Below are positions 35,048 through 43,430 of a stretch of 64,000 nucleotides of DNA, one piece after another. The stretch comes from Thermomicrobiales bacterium (GTDB lineage: Bacteria > Chloroflexota > Chloroflexia > Thermomicrobiales > UBA6265): the NCBI GenBank assembly GCA_019637585.1, contig JAHBVL010000008.1, forward strand, positions 22,610 to 86,609, given 5' to 3'. The first letter of the stretch is position 1. Every line of letters begins with the position of its first letter. A program made the translations under genes and the position numbers. The notes under the pieces were generated by a model, which did not search any database, had not been told where the DNA came from, and saw only the letters and a program-made list of their open reading frames with translations.

Positions 35048-36146
35048 ACACCGACCGAAACATAATCATCGGCTTCCGCGGCTTCTTGATCGCCTCGACA
35101 CTGAGCCGCCCTGCGACACGTGCGGCCGCGTGGGTGAAGGCTTGGGCGGTCGCGGAGTCGGGATCGGCGAGAACGGCCGGTTTTCCGGTGTCGCCGCCTG
35201 TCACGATGCCCGGTTCGATGGGAATCTGGCCCAGGAGCTCGACGCCGTTCTCCATGGCGATGCGCATGCCGCCGCCACTGCTGAAAATGTGATGGGTCTC
35301 ATTGCACGACGGGCAAATGAAGCCACTCATGTTCTCGATGATGCCAAGCACAGGAGTCTTGACCTCTTCGAACATCTTGAGCCCCTTCAGCGCGTCGGCA
35401 AGGGCTACCTCCTGGGGGGTGGTGACGATGACGGCGCCGGAAATCGGAATCTTCTGCGCGAGCGTGAGCTGTACATCGCCGGTGCCCGGCGGCAGGTCGA
35501 CGATCAGGTAGTCGAGCTCGCCCCAGTCCACATCATTGAGAAATTGGGTGATCAGCTGCGCCACGAGCGGTCCGCGCCAGATCAGCGCCTTCTCCGGATC
35601 GAGAATGAACCCGATGCTCATCAGCTTCACGCCATACGCTTCGAGCGGCACGATCCGCTGTTCTCGCATGAGTGGCCGTCCATGCGCACCCATCATGAGC
35701 GGGATGCTCGGGCCATAGACATCGGCGTCGAGCAGGCCCACGCTGGCCCCACCCTTCGCCAGTGCGGTGGCGATGTTGACGGCGACGGTCGATTTGCCCA
35801 CACCACCCTTGCCGGAGGCCACCGCGACTGCGTTCTTGACCCCTTTGATCGGTTGCGCGTCGCTCCTGCCCGTACCACTCGACCGGACCCGGAACGACCA
35901 GTCGATCTGCACATCGCCGAGATCCACGGCGGGTGTCAGCGCCGCCCGGATCTGCCGTTCGATCTTCTCCTGATGGGGCGAGAGCGGAGAGAGCATTTCG
36001 ATGCTGATCACGGTGCTGCCGTTTTGCTGGACAACATCCTTCACCAGACCCAGATCGACCATTCCCTGGCCGGTTTCCGGTTCGACGACCGGCCGCAACA
36101 GGTCGATAACCTGCTCTTTGGCGGCCGAAACGTGAGACTGAGACAT
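35046..36146 (-). CDS. mrp: Mrp/NBP35-family Fe-S cluster carrier ATPase
   Basis: A 366-residue P-loop ATPase that carries and delivers iron-sulfur clusters. The N-terminal DUF59/MIP18 domain covers about residues 1-85, followed by the deviant Walker A ASGKGGVGKSTVAVN, DADVYGPSIP, and DLPPGTGDVQLT. The CPSC pair (GFICPSCNE) used for cluster binding in NBP35-like proteins is present. ATG at 36146 has AAGGA nine bases upstream. Its TAG stop is the first triplet of a heptamer array. Confidence 0.93.
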   Translation of the reverse strand: MSQSHVSAAKEQVIDLLRPVVEPETGQGMVDLGLVKDVVQQNGSTVISIEMLSPLSPHQEKIERQIRAALTPAVDLGDVQIDWSFRVRSSGTGRSDAQPIKGVKNAVAVASGKGGVGKSTVAVNIATALAKGGASVGLLDADVYGPSIPLMMGAHGRPLMREQRIVPLEAYGVKLMSIGFILDPEKALIWRGPLVAQLITQFLNDVDWGELDYLIVDLPPGTGDVQLTLAQKIPISGAVIVTTPQEVALADALKGLKMFEEVKTPVLGIIENMSGFICPSCNETHHIFSSGGGMRIAMENGVELLGQIPIEPGIVTGGDTGKPAVLADPDSATAQAFTHAAARVAGRLSVEAIKKPRKPMIMFRSV

Positions 36147-36268
36147 GCACGGTATCCTTGCACTGAGGATCGAATGACGGGCACTCGGAGGTGGCTTGTG
36201 GCCGGTGAGCAGCCCGTCGGGATTGTACACCTCGCACTCTTTTTGACCCGAGTTCAGGACCACCGGCG

Positions 36269-37330
36269 ATGGTCGCATCACCGTCAATTCACAGCGTCGA
36301 CCCGGTCACGAAACTGCCGGTCCGCCAGTTTGCCTATCTGGGCAGCGGCGGCTTGCGCCTGGCCGCCGCCTGCCGCCAAACCGCCGGACCACCCGTGGCA
36401 ATGGTGGCGTTTGCGCATGGATTCACGTCCTATGCGGATGCCTACGTGAACGTCCTTCGTGCTCTCGTCGATGCAGGCATTCTGGTCTACACCGTCGACC
36501 ATCGCGGTCATGGGCACAGCGAGGGGACGCGTGCCAGCCTCGATCATCTCGATCTGATGGTCGACGACTTCGAGCGTCTGGTTTCGATCGCTCGCGCCGA
36601 GCATCCCGATCTGCCCCTCTTTACGCTCGGGCACTCGATGGGCGGTTTGATCGTCGCCAGGCATGGCTACCGGTTCCAGGAAGGCCTGGCCGGCATGATC
36701 CCGGTCAGCGCGGCGTTCAGTGTCGGAGTCGACCGCTCCGCGCAGGAGGTCCGCTTGCTCGTCGGACTCTCCCGGGCTTTTCCATTTTTGCGGGCGTTGG
36801 GGAGCGAACTCCCCTCGCCGTCAACTGATACAGCACCTCGACCGCGCGCCAGGAATCTGCTCTCCGACAGAGGCAAGATCCGGCTGAACATGGCGCGGGA
36901 GCTCTACCTCGGAGGCAGGGAGACGCTCGAACATGCCCCGGAGTGGCGCCTGCCGATTCTCCTCCAGCACGGGACTGCCGACATCGTCACGATGCCCTCT
37001 GGATCGGAACAGGCATTTGAACGGGCCTCCAGCCCCGACCGCACCCTCGAGCTCTGGCCCGGCCGTCACCACAACCTGATCACCGATGAAGGCTGGGAGG
37101 AACCGGTTGGGCAGATTGTCGACTGGATCATTGTCAGAAGTCGGGGGAAATCCCTCACCCCCAGCCCCTCTCCCAACCGCGGGGAATATCCCTCACCCCC
37201 GGCCCCTCTCCCGACCGCGGGAGAGGGGGGATTCCATCCAGTGCCTAGTGCCCAATGTCCAGTGCCTAAACAGCCTCATCCCAGAAGAGCCGGCGAAACT
37301 CATTCGTATCGTAATAGCCGACGATGCTGA
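36269..37330 (+). CDS. Alpha/beta hydrolase (monoacylglycerol lipase-like) with repeat-derived tail
   Basis: A 353-residue hydrolase. The nucleophile elbow is GHSMGG (about residue 128), the oxyanion region FAHGFTSYADAYV, the acid in QHGTADIVTMP and the His in GRHHNLITDEGWEE. This fits the lysophospholipase/monoacylglycerol lipase group. Homology ends near residue 290 (DWIIVRSRG). The remaining 60 residues (Ser/Pro/Thr-rich, for example SLTPSPSPNRGEYPSPPAP) are read straight through CCCTCTCCC repeats until a stop at 37330, overlapping the convergent NTF2-like gene by 65 bases. The tail is very likely a by-product of repeat insertion. Confidence 0.8.
   Translation: MVASPSIHSVDPVTKLPVRQFAYLGSGGLRLAAACRQTAGPPVAMVAFAHGFTSYADAYVNVLRALVDAGILVYTVDHRGHGHSEGTRASLDHLDLMVDDFERLVSIARAEHPDLPLFTLGHSMGGLIVARHGYRFQEGLAGMIPVSAAFSVGVDRSAQEVRLLVGLSRAFPFLRALGSELPSPSTDTAPRPRARNLLSDRGKIRLNMARELYLGGRETLEHAPEWRLPILLQHGTADIVTMPSGSEQAFERASSPDRTLELWPGRHHNLITDEGWEEPVGQIVDWIIVRSRGKSLTPSPSPNRGEYPSPPAPLPTAGEGGFHPVPSAQCPVPKQPHPRRAGETHSYRNSRRC
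37151..37268 (-). repeat. Composite dispersed repeat, copy 3 (heptamers plus palindromes)
   Basis: Outward from the NTF2-like stop codon (minus strand): heptamers TAGGCAC, TGGACAT, TGGGCAC, TAGGCAC and TGGATGG, then a full CCCTCTCCCGCGG palindrome and a half palindrome. The GAGAAATCTC element of copies 1 and 2 is absent. The other end lies inside the hydrolase reading frame. Confidence 0.8.
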
Positions 37331-37670
37331 TGATCTTGCTGTTCACGACCCGGAAAACCGCGACCTGCTCGGAGAGCATCTCTTTGCCCAGGCGTGGGGA
37401 AAACTCGCGGAACACGAACTGGACCGACGCCCGGTCGGTCGTGGCGATGATGTCGCTCACCTCCCAATGGGCTTCGGGATAGGACGACACCACCGTGCCG
37501 AAATAGGCGACGATCTCCTCCGCGGGGCGCACGGGCGCCGAGTGAGGCAGAGCGCGGAAGGTGGCATGGTCGGCAAGCGTCGCCATGAGACGCTGGGGAT
37601 CGCGCGCATCGATCGCCGCGAAGAACTCGCGCGCCAGGATTTCTGAGATGGCGGTTTCCCGATAGGACAT
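37266..37670 (-). CDS. NTF2-like/SnoaL-family protein
   Basis: A 134-residue cone-shaped alpha+beta protein of the NTF2-like superfamily. The pattern is REFFAAIDARDPQRLMATLADHATFRA followed by a four-strand sheet (cited in part: FFAAIDARDPQRLMATL, then EAHWEVSDIIATTDRASVQF). Members are hydrolases, isomerases or ligand-binding proteins; nothing here fixes the ligand. The TAG stop is the first triplet of a 7-base repeat array. Expression is probably independent of the convergent hydrolase. Confidence 0.75.
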   Translation of the reverse strand: MSYRETAISEILAREFFAAIDARDPQRLMATLADHATFRALPHSAPVRPAEEIVAYFGTVVSSYPEAHWEVSDIIATTDRASVQFVFREFSPRLGKEMLSEQVAVFRVVNSKIISIVGYYDTNEFRRLFWDEAV

Positions 37671-37682
37671 GATGGCCGCAGT

Positions 37683-38315
37683 CTAGCGGGGCTGCACGGG
37701 AATCAATCGCAGAATTTCATCGAGGTGCACGCCAGCCGCGGAGCTGATCGACTCCCGGGCCCCAGACCGGTCGAGCGCCAGGTCGATCTGGTAGAGGCAA
37801 TCCAGGTCATGCTGCACCAGCCGTTCGGCCAGCGTGCGGACTTGCCAGTCATGTTCGATCCGGCTGGTGCCCACCCGTTTCCAGGCATTGTCGGGCAGCG
37901 CTCGCAACAGACTGCATGTGCTTTGCCGCAACCGGCGAAAATCGGCGAGAACCGAGATCCATGACTTGTCGAGCGCTGAGCTGAGGCGTTGGGGCGTGGT
38001 CAAGGGATCGGGAATGCGATCGAGATCCGGGTTGATCTCATTGACGATCGCATGCATATAGGCGAAAACCACCAGCTCTTCGTCCCGCATCCGCTGGAGC
38101 AGGTCGAGAACCGACGGCTCACCACGCCGAACCGATTGCTCGATCGGCATCGGGTCGGTGATGGGGGTGAGCCAGCGCGACAGGTGATTGATGGTCATGT
38201 GCAACCGCAGAATGAGCGAGTCATTGCTGTGATCGGGAATCGGCAGCGTGGCGGCCGTTGGACCGGCCGGGAACCGGGGTGTGGGCACATATGGTTGCTT
38301 GATCAGCGTCGACAT
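37683..38315 (-). CDS. DinB-like helical-bundle protein
   Basis: A 210-residue protein that follows the DinB-like pattern: conserved LDLLQRMRDEELVVF segment, a long helix with SWISVLADFRRLR, and the C-terminal TLAERLVQHDLDCLYQIDLAL, where one His is kept. The metal site looks incomplete. It is 17 bases downstream of a second DinB-like gene on the same strand. Function unknown. Confidence 0.6.
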   Translation of the reverse strand: MSTLIKQPYVPTPRFPAGPTAATLPIPDHSNDSLILRLHMTINHLSRWLTPITDPMPIEQSVRRGEPSVLDLLQRMRDEELVVFAYMHAIVNEINPDLDRIPDPLTTPQRLSSALDKSWISVLADFRRLRQSTCSLLRALPDNAWKRVGTSRIEHDWQVRTLAERLVQHDLDCLYQIDLALDRSGARESISSAAGVHLDEILRLIPVQPR

Positions 38316-38332
38316 TGGCGTATGATCTCCTG

Positions 38333-38812
38333 CTAGCCCGCCAGCACTTCCCTGGCCTGCGCCAGACGCTCGGCGTCATGATCGCAGACTTTGTCTTCCA
38401 TCCACTGCAACGTAATCGACCCGAGCAAGCTGTGCTCGCCGGTCCGCTGCCAATCTTCCACAGCAAGACTCTTCAAGAATGCAACATGCTCGGCCCGCAG
38501 GTCCCGAAATTCGTCGAACACCTCTACCGGGTTCTGGCTGCTGTAGTCTCGTTCGATCGGCCAGAGGGAATCATCGTATCCAGGAATGTGCGGATCGTTC
38601 TCTTCCGCGATCCGCCTGGCCCGCTCGAAGTAGATCTCTTCCCAGTCACGCAGGTGCGGCAGAATTTCCGTAATGCCCCACCCACCGTCATTGCCGGGTC
38701 GGTAGATGTCCTCCTCGGTTACATGGTCGGCGAAGACAACTCGCTCCAGGTCGGCTGGAAAAGACTCGAGCTGTTCCAGAATGGTCTCCCGCGATCGTGG
38801 CGCGTTCTCCAC
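38333..38812 (-). CDS. DinB-family protein
   Basis: A 159-residue DinB-superfamily bundle with GWGITEILPHLRDWEEIYFERAR (cited in part: ILPHLRDWEEIYF, the first metal His) and a C-terminal MEDKVCDHDAERLAQ, which holds the second conserved His. The GTG at 38812 is chosen because AAGGTGG lies just upstream; an ATG at 38827 would add five residues but lacks a binding site. It pairs with the following DinB-like gene, suggesting a two-gene operon. Confidence 0.75.
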   Translation of the reverse strand: MENAPRSRETILEQLESFPADLERVVFADHVTEEDIYRPGNDGGWGITEILPHLRDWEEIYFERARRIAEENDPHIPGYDDSLWPIERDYSSQNPVEVFDEFRDLRAEHVAFLKSLAVEDWQRTGEHSLLGSITLQWMEDKVCDHDAERLAQAREVLAG

Positions 38813-38922
38813 TGAACCACCTTGCATGAGGCTGACCGGGGACGCTGTCGCACAAAACCGCTCGTGCCCCCCGAGCAAACGGTCGGCCCCATCATACAGG
38901 AAATGAGCCTCCGGCACCCTTT

Positions 38923-39423
38923 TCAGACATCCCCGATCAGGTCGATCGGACACTCGCGATATCGCTCCGCACCACCCTCCGTCAGCCATCGCCAGACCCG
39001 CATTTCCGCCAATCCGGTTTCGAACGAGACGATCAACGCCAGCGCGTCCGGGTAGTGCGACTCGCGGATGTCGGTAAGGGACGGGCGAGGCGGAGACGAC
39101 GGATGACTATGAACGATAGCCGCCAGCTCGAGACCGGATTCCCGCATCTGGCGAAACGCCGCGACTACCTGGGCGCCATCCATCGTGAACCGGGTCGGCG
39201 ACGCATCGACGTTCTCTCCCGGAAACCACCACGTCGCCTCGACAACGCCATCCGCGCCGATCGATCCTGCCAGCAGCCCGCACCCTTCATTCGGCAGCGA
39301 TCGAGCCATCGCGTCGATCACCGCGTCGCGCAGCCCGAGCGGCAGGCGAAGCCGCGTGAGCGGACCTCGCCTCTCCTCGCCAGTCAGATTTGGCGTCATC
39401 TCCTCCACCGTTCGCAGTACCAT
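38923..39423 (-). CDS. JAMM/MPN-domain metalloprotease
   Basis: A 166-residue JAB1/MPN+ protein with all zinc and catalytic residues: the Glu in LPNEGCGLLAG, the HSHP in IVHSHPSSPPRPSLTD and the following Ser and Asp. Bacterial members of this size (Mec-like) cleave C-terminal extensions from ubiquitin-like sulfur carriers such as CysO or ThiS-type proteins. No sulfur carrier or E1-like gene is next to it in the window, so the partner is unknown. It is divergent from the M1 peptidase. Confidence 0.85.
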   Translation of the reverse strand: MVLRTVEEMTPNLTGEERRGPLTRLRLPLGLRDAVIDAMARSLPNEGCGLLAGSIGADGVVEATWWFPGENVDASPTRFTMDGAQVVAAFRQMRESGLELAAIVHSHPSSPPRPSLTDIRESHYPDALALIVSFETGLAEMRVWRWLTEGGAERYRECPIDLIGDV

Positions 39424-39506
39424 GATCCTGACTTCAGCGGGCGATGGTTTGCATCGGGTGATCTTGCCATTCCCCGCACTCAGCCGGCCACCGACTGGAC
39501 GTTCTT

Positions 39507-41078
39507 ATGCCTCGCAATGCCAGTGTGACTCCCCTGATCGCCGCTCTCGCGCTTTGTCTTGCGCTGCTTGCCACGCCGTTGCACCGGTACGCCAGCGCCA
39601 GCGAGATCCCAGCGCTCGACCTGACCACGTCGATCATTCCCTCCGAGCAGACCCGAATCGCCTCGCTGATCGATGGATCGATTCCGCACTACGCGGTACA
39701 GGCTGAGCTGATTCCGGCGGATGGCGTCGCTCCCGCTCGCCTCATCGGGTCCACGACCCTCTCCTTCATCAACTTCACCCCCGACCCCATGACCGACCTC
39801 TTCCTGCGCCTCTATCCAAATTCGCCCTTCTATGATGGCGAAGATTTCATGACGATTTCCAATGTGCTGGTCGACGGTCACCCGGTCGAGGCACTGCTCA
39901 GCGAGGAGAACTCGCTGGCAACGATCCCGCTCCCGACCGCATTGGCAAGTGGCGTAACCACCACGATCGAGTTCGATTTCGTCACCATCATCCCCACCGA
40001 TCCGGACGACAGCTATGCCATGCTCTCGTTCGACACCCGCACTGACTCGTTCAATATCGCCTACTGGCAACCACTCGTGGCCGGCTGGACGCCGGCGGAT
40101 GGCTGGAACACCGGACCGATCCAGACGCGCGGCGACCCGGTTTTCACCAATATCGCCAGCTTCACCGTCGAGCTGACAACGCCAGGCGATATCCAGTTCG
40201 CCACGACCGGCTCGGAAATCAACATCGTGGATTCCGGCGACGGTTCCGTGACGCGGACATTCGAGTCGGGACCGGTGCGCGATTTCGTGATGATCGCCAG
40301 CGAGCATTACGAGGTGCTCGAACAGACGGTCGGTGAAACCACCGTTCGCTCGTTCACCTTCCCGGCAGACGCCGACGCCGCCCAGCTGGCACTGGACGCC
40401 GCTGCCGGATCGCTGGCTTTTTTCAATGAACACGTGGGCATCTATCCCTACCGCGAGTTCGATCAGGCCGAATCGCAGATCGGTCCCGGCGCCGCCGGTA
40501 TCGAGTTCCCGGGGCTGATCTACATCGACGAGGGTCTGTACCGGCCAGGCAGCCTCTCTCTCGTTTTCGTCATCGCCCACGAGGTCGCCCATCAGTATTT
40601 CTACAATCTGGTGGGCAATAATCAATACGAACACGCATTTCTCGACGAAGCATTGGCCAATTACACCGCCGTTCTCTTCGTCGAACAGGAGGTTGGCGTC
40701 GACGCCGCCAATCAGGTGCTGGACGGCTACATCGTGCGTCCCTACCTGGCGACATTGTTCGGAACCAGCGGTGACGAGGTCGTCGATCAACCCACCGCCG
40801 ATTTCTCGTCCGAAACGGCCTACGGCAGAATCGTCTATGGCAAGGGCGCGCTCGGCATGCACGCCATCCGGGAGGCGATCGGACTGGAGGCATTTCTGGA
40901 GGGACTCCGACTCTACGTCGAGCAACGGATGTTCGACGTCGCCACACCAGCCGATCTGCTGGCGGCGTTCGAAGCAGCATCGGGAGAAGACCTTCAAGCG
41001 CTCTGGTCGGAGTGGTTCGACGAGCTCAACGGAACCGAACACTTCTCTCCTGGCCAGATCATCGAGCTCGGTCGCTGA
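39507..41078 (+). CDS. Secreted M1-family metallopeptidase
   Basis: A 523-residue gluzincin. A signal peptide covers about residues 1-28 (LIAALALCLALLATPL). The N-terminal beta domain is followed by the thermolysin-like catalytic domain with HEVAHQYFYNLVGNN and, 18 residues on, the zinc Glu in FLDEALANY. The usual GAMEN motif appears as GPGAAGIEFPGL, an altered form, so exopeptidase specificity may differ from classical aminopeptidases. Its TGA overlaps the ATG of the mannosyltransferase gene (TGATG), indicating co-translation. Confidence 0.88.
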   Translation: MPRNASVTPLIAALALCLALLATPLHRYASASEIPALDLTTSIIPSEQTRIASLIDGSIPHYAVQAELIPADGVAPARLIGSTTLSFINFTPDPMTDLFLRLYPNSPFYDGEDFMTISNVLVDGHPVEALLSEENSLATIPLPTALASGVTTTIEFDFVTIIPTDPDDSYAMLSFDTRTDSFNIAYWQPLVAGWTPADGWNTGPIQTRGDPVFTNIASFTVELTTPGDIQFATTGSEINIVDSGDGSVTRTFESGPVRDFVMIASEHYEVLEQTVGETTVRSFTFPADADAAQLALDAAAGSLAFFNEHVGIYPYREFDQAESQIGPGAAGIEFPGLIYIDEGLYRPGSLSLVFVIAHEVAHQYFYNLVGNNQYEHAFLDEALANYTAVLFVEQEVGVDAANQVLDGYIVRPYLATLFGTSGDEVVDQPTADFSSETAYGRIVYGKGALGMHAIREAIGLEAFLEGLRLYVEQRMFDVATPADLLAAFEAASGEDLQALWSEWFDELNGTEHFSPGQIIELGR

Positions 41079-42238
41079 TGCTCCGGGCGTGGCGGCACGA
41101 GCTTCTGCCGCCTCTCTTTTTCACCCTGGCCACCCGGCTGGTCCTCTTTGTCACGGCCTGGCTATCGCTGCGAGCCGTGCCCCGGCTCGATCTCTATCCC
41201 GGACAGCTGCCAGATTCGTTTCTTCCCGATCATCCCTTTCTGGACGGTTGGGCGCGTTGGGATGCCGCCCACTACATCGCCATTGCTGATCTCGGTTACG
41301 GCAACCCAGACTCGCCCAGCGTCAACGGCGGCTACGGCTTTCTCCCCCTCTTTCCGCTTCTGCTTCGCCTGATCGGGTACCTGCCCGGCGTCGATCCGTC
41401 GCCGTCGTCGTATGCGGTCATCGGCATCGTGCTGGCCAATGTCGCGCTTCTCGTCTGCGTGGTGCTCTTCACCACGCTCTGCCGCATCACGCTTTCCCGC
41501 CCGGCGACATGGACGGCGATCACGCTGTTTCTCCTCAGTCCGTTCTCCTTTTTCTTCTCCGCCGCCTATTCGGAATCGGTGTTCCTGGCCATTTGCCTGG
41601 GATCGCTGCTGCTTGCCGATCGCAATCGCTGGATCGGCGCCGGGGCGCTCGGCGGCATCGCCTCCGCCACTCGTATCGCCGGTCTGGCGCTCGCCCCGGC
41701 GCTCCTCTATGCCGCCTGGCGCGATGGTGTCCGGGGATGGAGGCTCGCGCTGGCCGGCGCGCTCCCCTTCTCAGGATTTGCCTTCTGGTCGATCTATGCC
41801 TGGTGGAAAACGGGTGAACCGCACGCGTACTTCCGGGCCCAGGCCGACTGGGGCGGGTGGACCGAGCACGTTCGCTTCTATGCTGAGCTGCTGATCAACG
41901 AACCGATGACCATGCTGCGGGGCGATCCACGCCATCTGGTCATTCTGCTGAACATCGGGCTAGGCGTGCTCTTCCTGGCCTTCCTGCCACTCGTCTGGCG
42001 ACGCGCGCCCCCGGCAATTGCCATGTTCACGATCGTCATCGTCGTCGTCCATGTCGGCTGGACATGGGTATCGCTGGGACGCTATCTCCTCCCGGCGGTC
42101 GGGGTCTACATGGTCGCCGCCGACCTGCTCACCCAGGAACGCGTCCGCGGCTGGCCCCGTGACATCCTGATCGCCAGCCTGGCCATCACACTAGCCGGCC
42201 TGGCCATCCTCTTCGCCCATGGATTCTGGGTCGTGTAG
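41078..42238 (+). CDS. Integral membrane mannosyltransferase, PIG-V-like
   Basis: A 386-residue protein with about eight to ten hydrophobic helices. The luminal or outward loop near the N-terminus has RWDAAHYIAIADLGYGN, the RWDxxxYxxIAxxGY motif typical of PIG-V-type and related GT-C glycosyltransferases that use lipid-linked sugars. The ATG overlaps the M1 peptidase stop. It may glycosylate surface proteins or lipids; the acceptor is unknown. Confidence 0.82.
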   Translation: MLRAWRHELLPPLFFTLATRLVLFVTAWLSLRAVPRLDLYPGQLPDSFLPDHPFLDGWARWDAAHYIAIADLGYGNPDSPSVNGGYGFLPLFPLLLRLIGYLPGVDPSPSSYAVIGIVLANVALLVCVVLFTTLCRITLSRPATWTAITLFLLSPFSFFFSAAYSESVFLAICLGSLLLADRNRWIGAGALGGIASATRIAGLALAPALLYAAWRDGVRGWRLALAGALPFSGFAFWSIYAWWKTGEPHAYFRAQADWGGWTEHVRFYAELLINEPMTMLRGDPRHLVILLNIGLGVLFLAFLPLVWRRAPPAIAMFTIVIVVVHVGWTWVSLGRYLLPAVGVYMVAADLLTQERVRGWPRDILIASLAITLAGLAILFAHGFWVV

Positions 42239-42545
42239 CTTGGATTGCTCCCCGGCAGGACCTTCCAGTCGCATGGGCTCGGCAGATGCGAGGAGTGTGG
42301 GAACTCGACCGTCCACGAGACCGCGACGCCGTAAACGGCTCCGCTCACGGCGCAATGCCCCTGTCGGGGCTGAGTCTCAGGTCCGAAGGACCTTCGCTCT
42401 GTGAGCCCGGTCCGTTCAGGGCCGGGCGGGTCTCGCGGAACAGCAGGCGCCTCTGACACGAATCTTGTGCCCAACCCAAAGGAGGGTCTCCGTTCGGCAG
42501 AAGCAGACGCGGAGGTAGCGGCAAGGCCTGCCTTGCCCCGCCCAC
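42239..42545. other. Intergenic region with decayed palindromes
   Basis: About 300 bases between convergent genes. No gene is supported. Several short inverted repeats occur, including CCCCTGTCGGGG near 42358, AGGTCCGAAGGACCT near 42380 and a GGCAAGGC/GCCTTGCC hairpin at 42515-42543, all of the style found elsewhere in this window. Confidence 0.6.
42515..42543 (+). repeat. GTAGC-GGCAAGGCCTGCCTTGCC hairpin, copy 1
   Basis: Eight-base stem GGCAAGGC/GCCTTGCC with a two-base loop, preceded by GTAGC and followed by CCGCCC. A related copy with the stem GCGAGGC/GCCTCGC lies at 63958-63990. Confidence 0.7.
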
Positions 42546-43277
42546 CTATGCCGCAAGCGCAGCGTCGAGAACGGCGCGCAGGTCATCGAGGCCCGAATAG
42601 CGATAGAGCTCACCGTTGATCATCAGCGTCGGTGTGCTGTTGACCCCCAGCGCCGAACCCTCTTCATACGAATCCGCAACAGCATCAGCGTGCGCTCCAT
42701 CCTCGAAGCAGGGGGTGAACAGATCCATATCCAGCTCGAGTTTTTCGGCCATGGCGATCAACCGGTCATCCGACAGCGCGCCCTGGTTCTCGCCATTGTG
42801 ATTGGCGTAGATCGTGGAATGGAAATCCCAGAACTTGTCCTGATCCTGGGCACAGGCCGCTGCTTCCGCGGCGCGGGTCGACTCCGGTCCCAGGAACGCG
42901 AAATCGCGGAACTCGAATGTGATCTTGCCGGTGTTCACATATTCTTCGACAAGGACGGGCACGACCTGCTGCTCGAACTGCGTACAGGCCGGGCACTGGT
43001 AATCGCCCCATTCGACCACCTGGACCGTCGCCTCCGGATTGCCGGCGACGCGACCATTGATCTCCGCGGTGATCCCGGCGGACGCCGTCACCGGAGGCGG
43101 GAATTTGGACCCATCGTCCCCCGTTTGCGTATAGATCAGGACACCCAACGCCAGGGCGGCAACCGCCGCCAGCACAGCTCCCACGATCGTATTTCTCCTC
43201 CGACGGTCCGCCGCCTCAGCTGCCTGCTTGCGGCGCTCGCGGCCCGTCACCCGTTGTTGCGACGTTGCTTTTGCCAC
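42546..43277 (-). CDS. Membrane-anchored DsbA-like thioredoxin-fold oxidoreductase
   Basis: A 243-residue protein with a basic N-terminus, one transmembrane helix (about residues 29-49, TIVGAVLAAVAALALGVLIY) and an extracytoplasmic DsbA/DsbG-like domain. The redox site is CPAC in WGDYQCPACTQFEQQ (about residue 95), and the cis-proline loop is in NSTPTLMING. Two additional cysteines are present. It should form or isomerise disulfides in exported proteins; in this lineage such proteins often pair with VKOR, which is not seen here. Confidence 0.9.
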   Translation of the reverse strand: MAKATSQQRVTGRERRKQAAEAADRRRRNTIVGAVLAAVAALALGVLIYTQTGDDGSKFPPPVTASAGITAEINGRVAGNPEATVQVVEWGDYQCPACTQFEQQVVPVLVEEYVNTGKITFEFRDFAFLGPESTRAAEAAACAQDQDKFWDFHSTIYANHNGENQGALSDDRLIAMAEKLELDMDLFTPCFEDGAHADAVADSYEEGSALGVNSTPTLMINGELYRYSGLDDLRAVLDAALAA

Positions 43278-43430
43278 CTGATGGCTCCCACGTTCAACTA
43301 GGACCGCTCCCCGGCGATCGGCTCATTCGTTCCCTCCCTTATACTTCACCACTGGCAACGATGCCGTTGCACCATCCCGGTGAGCGTTGCAGATGCGCAA
43401 CGACACCACCCCCCATCTTCCGGAACGACT

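Noticed and set aside
39480-41042. A 520-codon minus-strand frame opposite the M1 peptidase
   Set aside because: The plus strand encodes a complete zinc peptidase with signal peptide; the antisense frame has no motif.
43340-43345. TATACT as an rlmN promoter -10 element
   Set aside because: No acceptable -35 or extended -10 accompanies it, so it is not listed as a feature.
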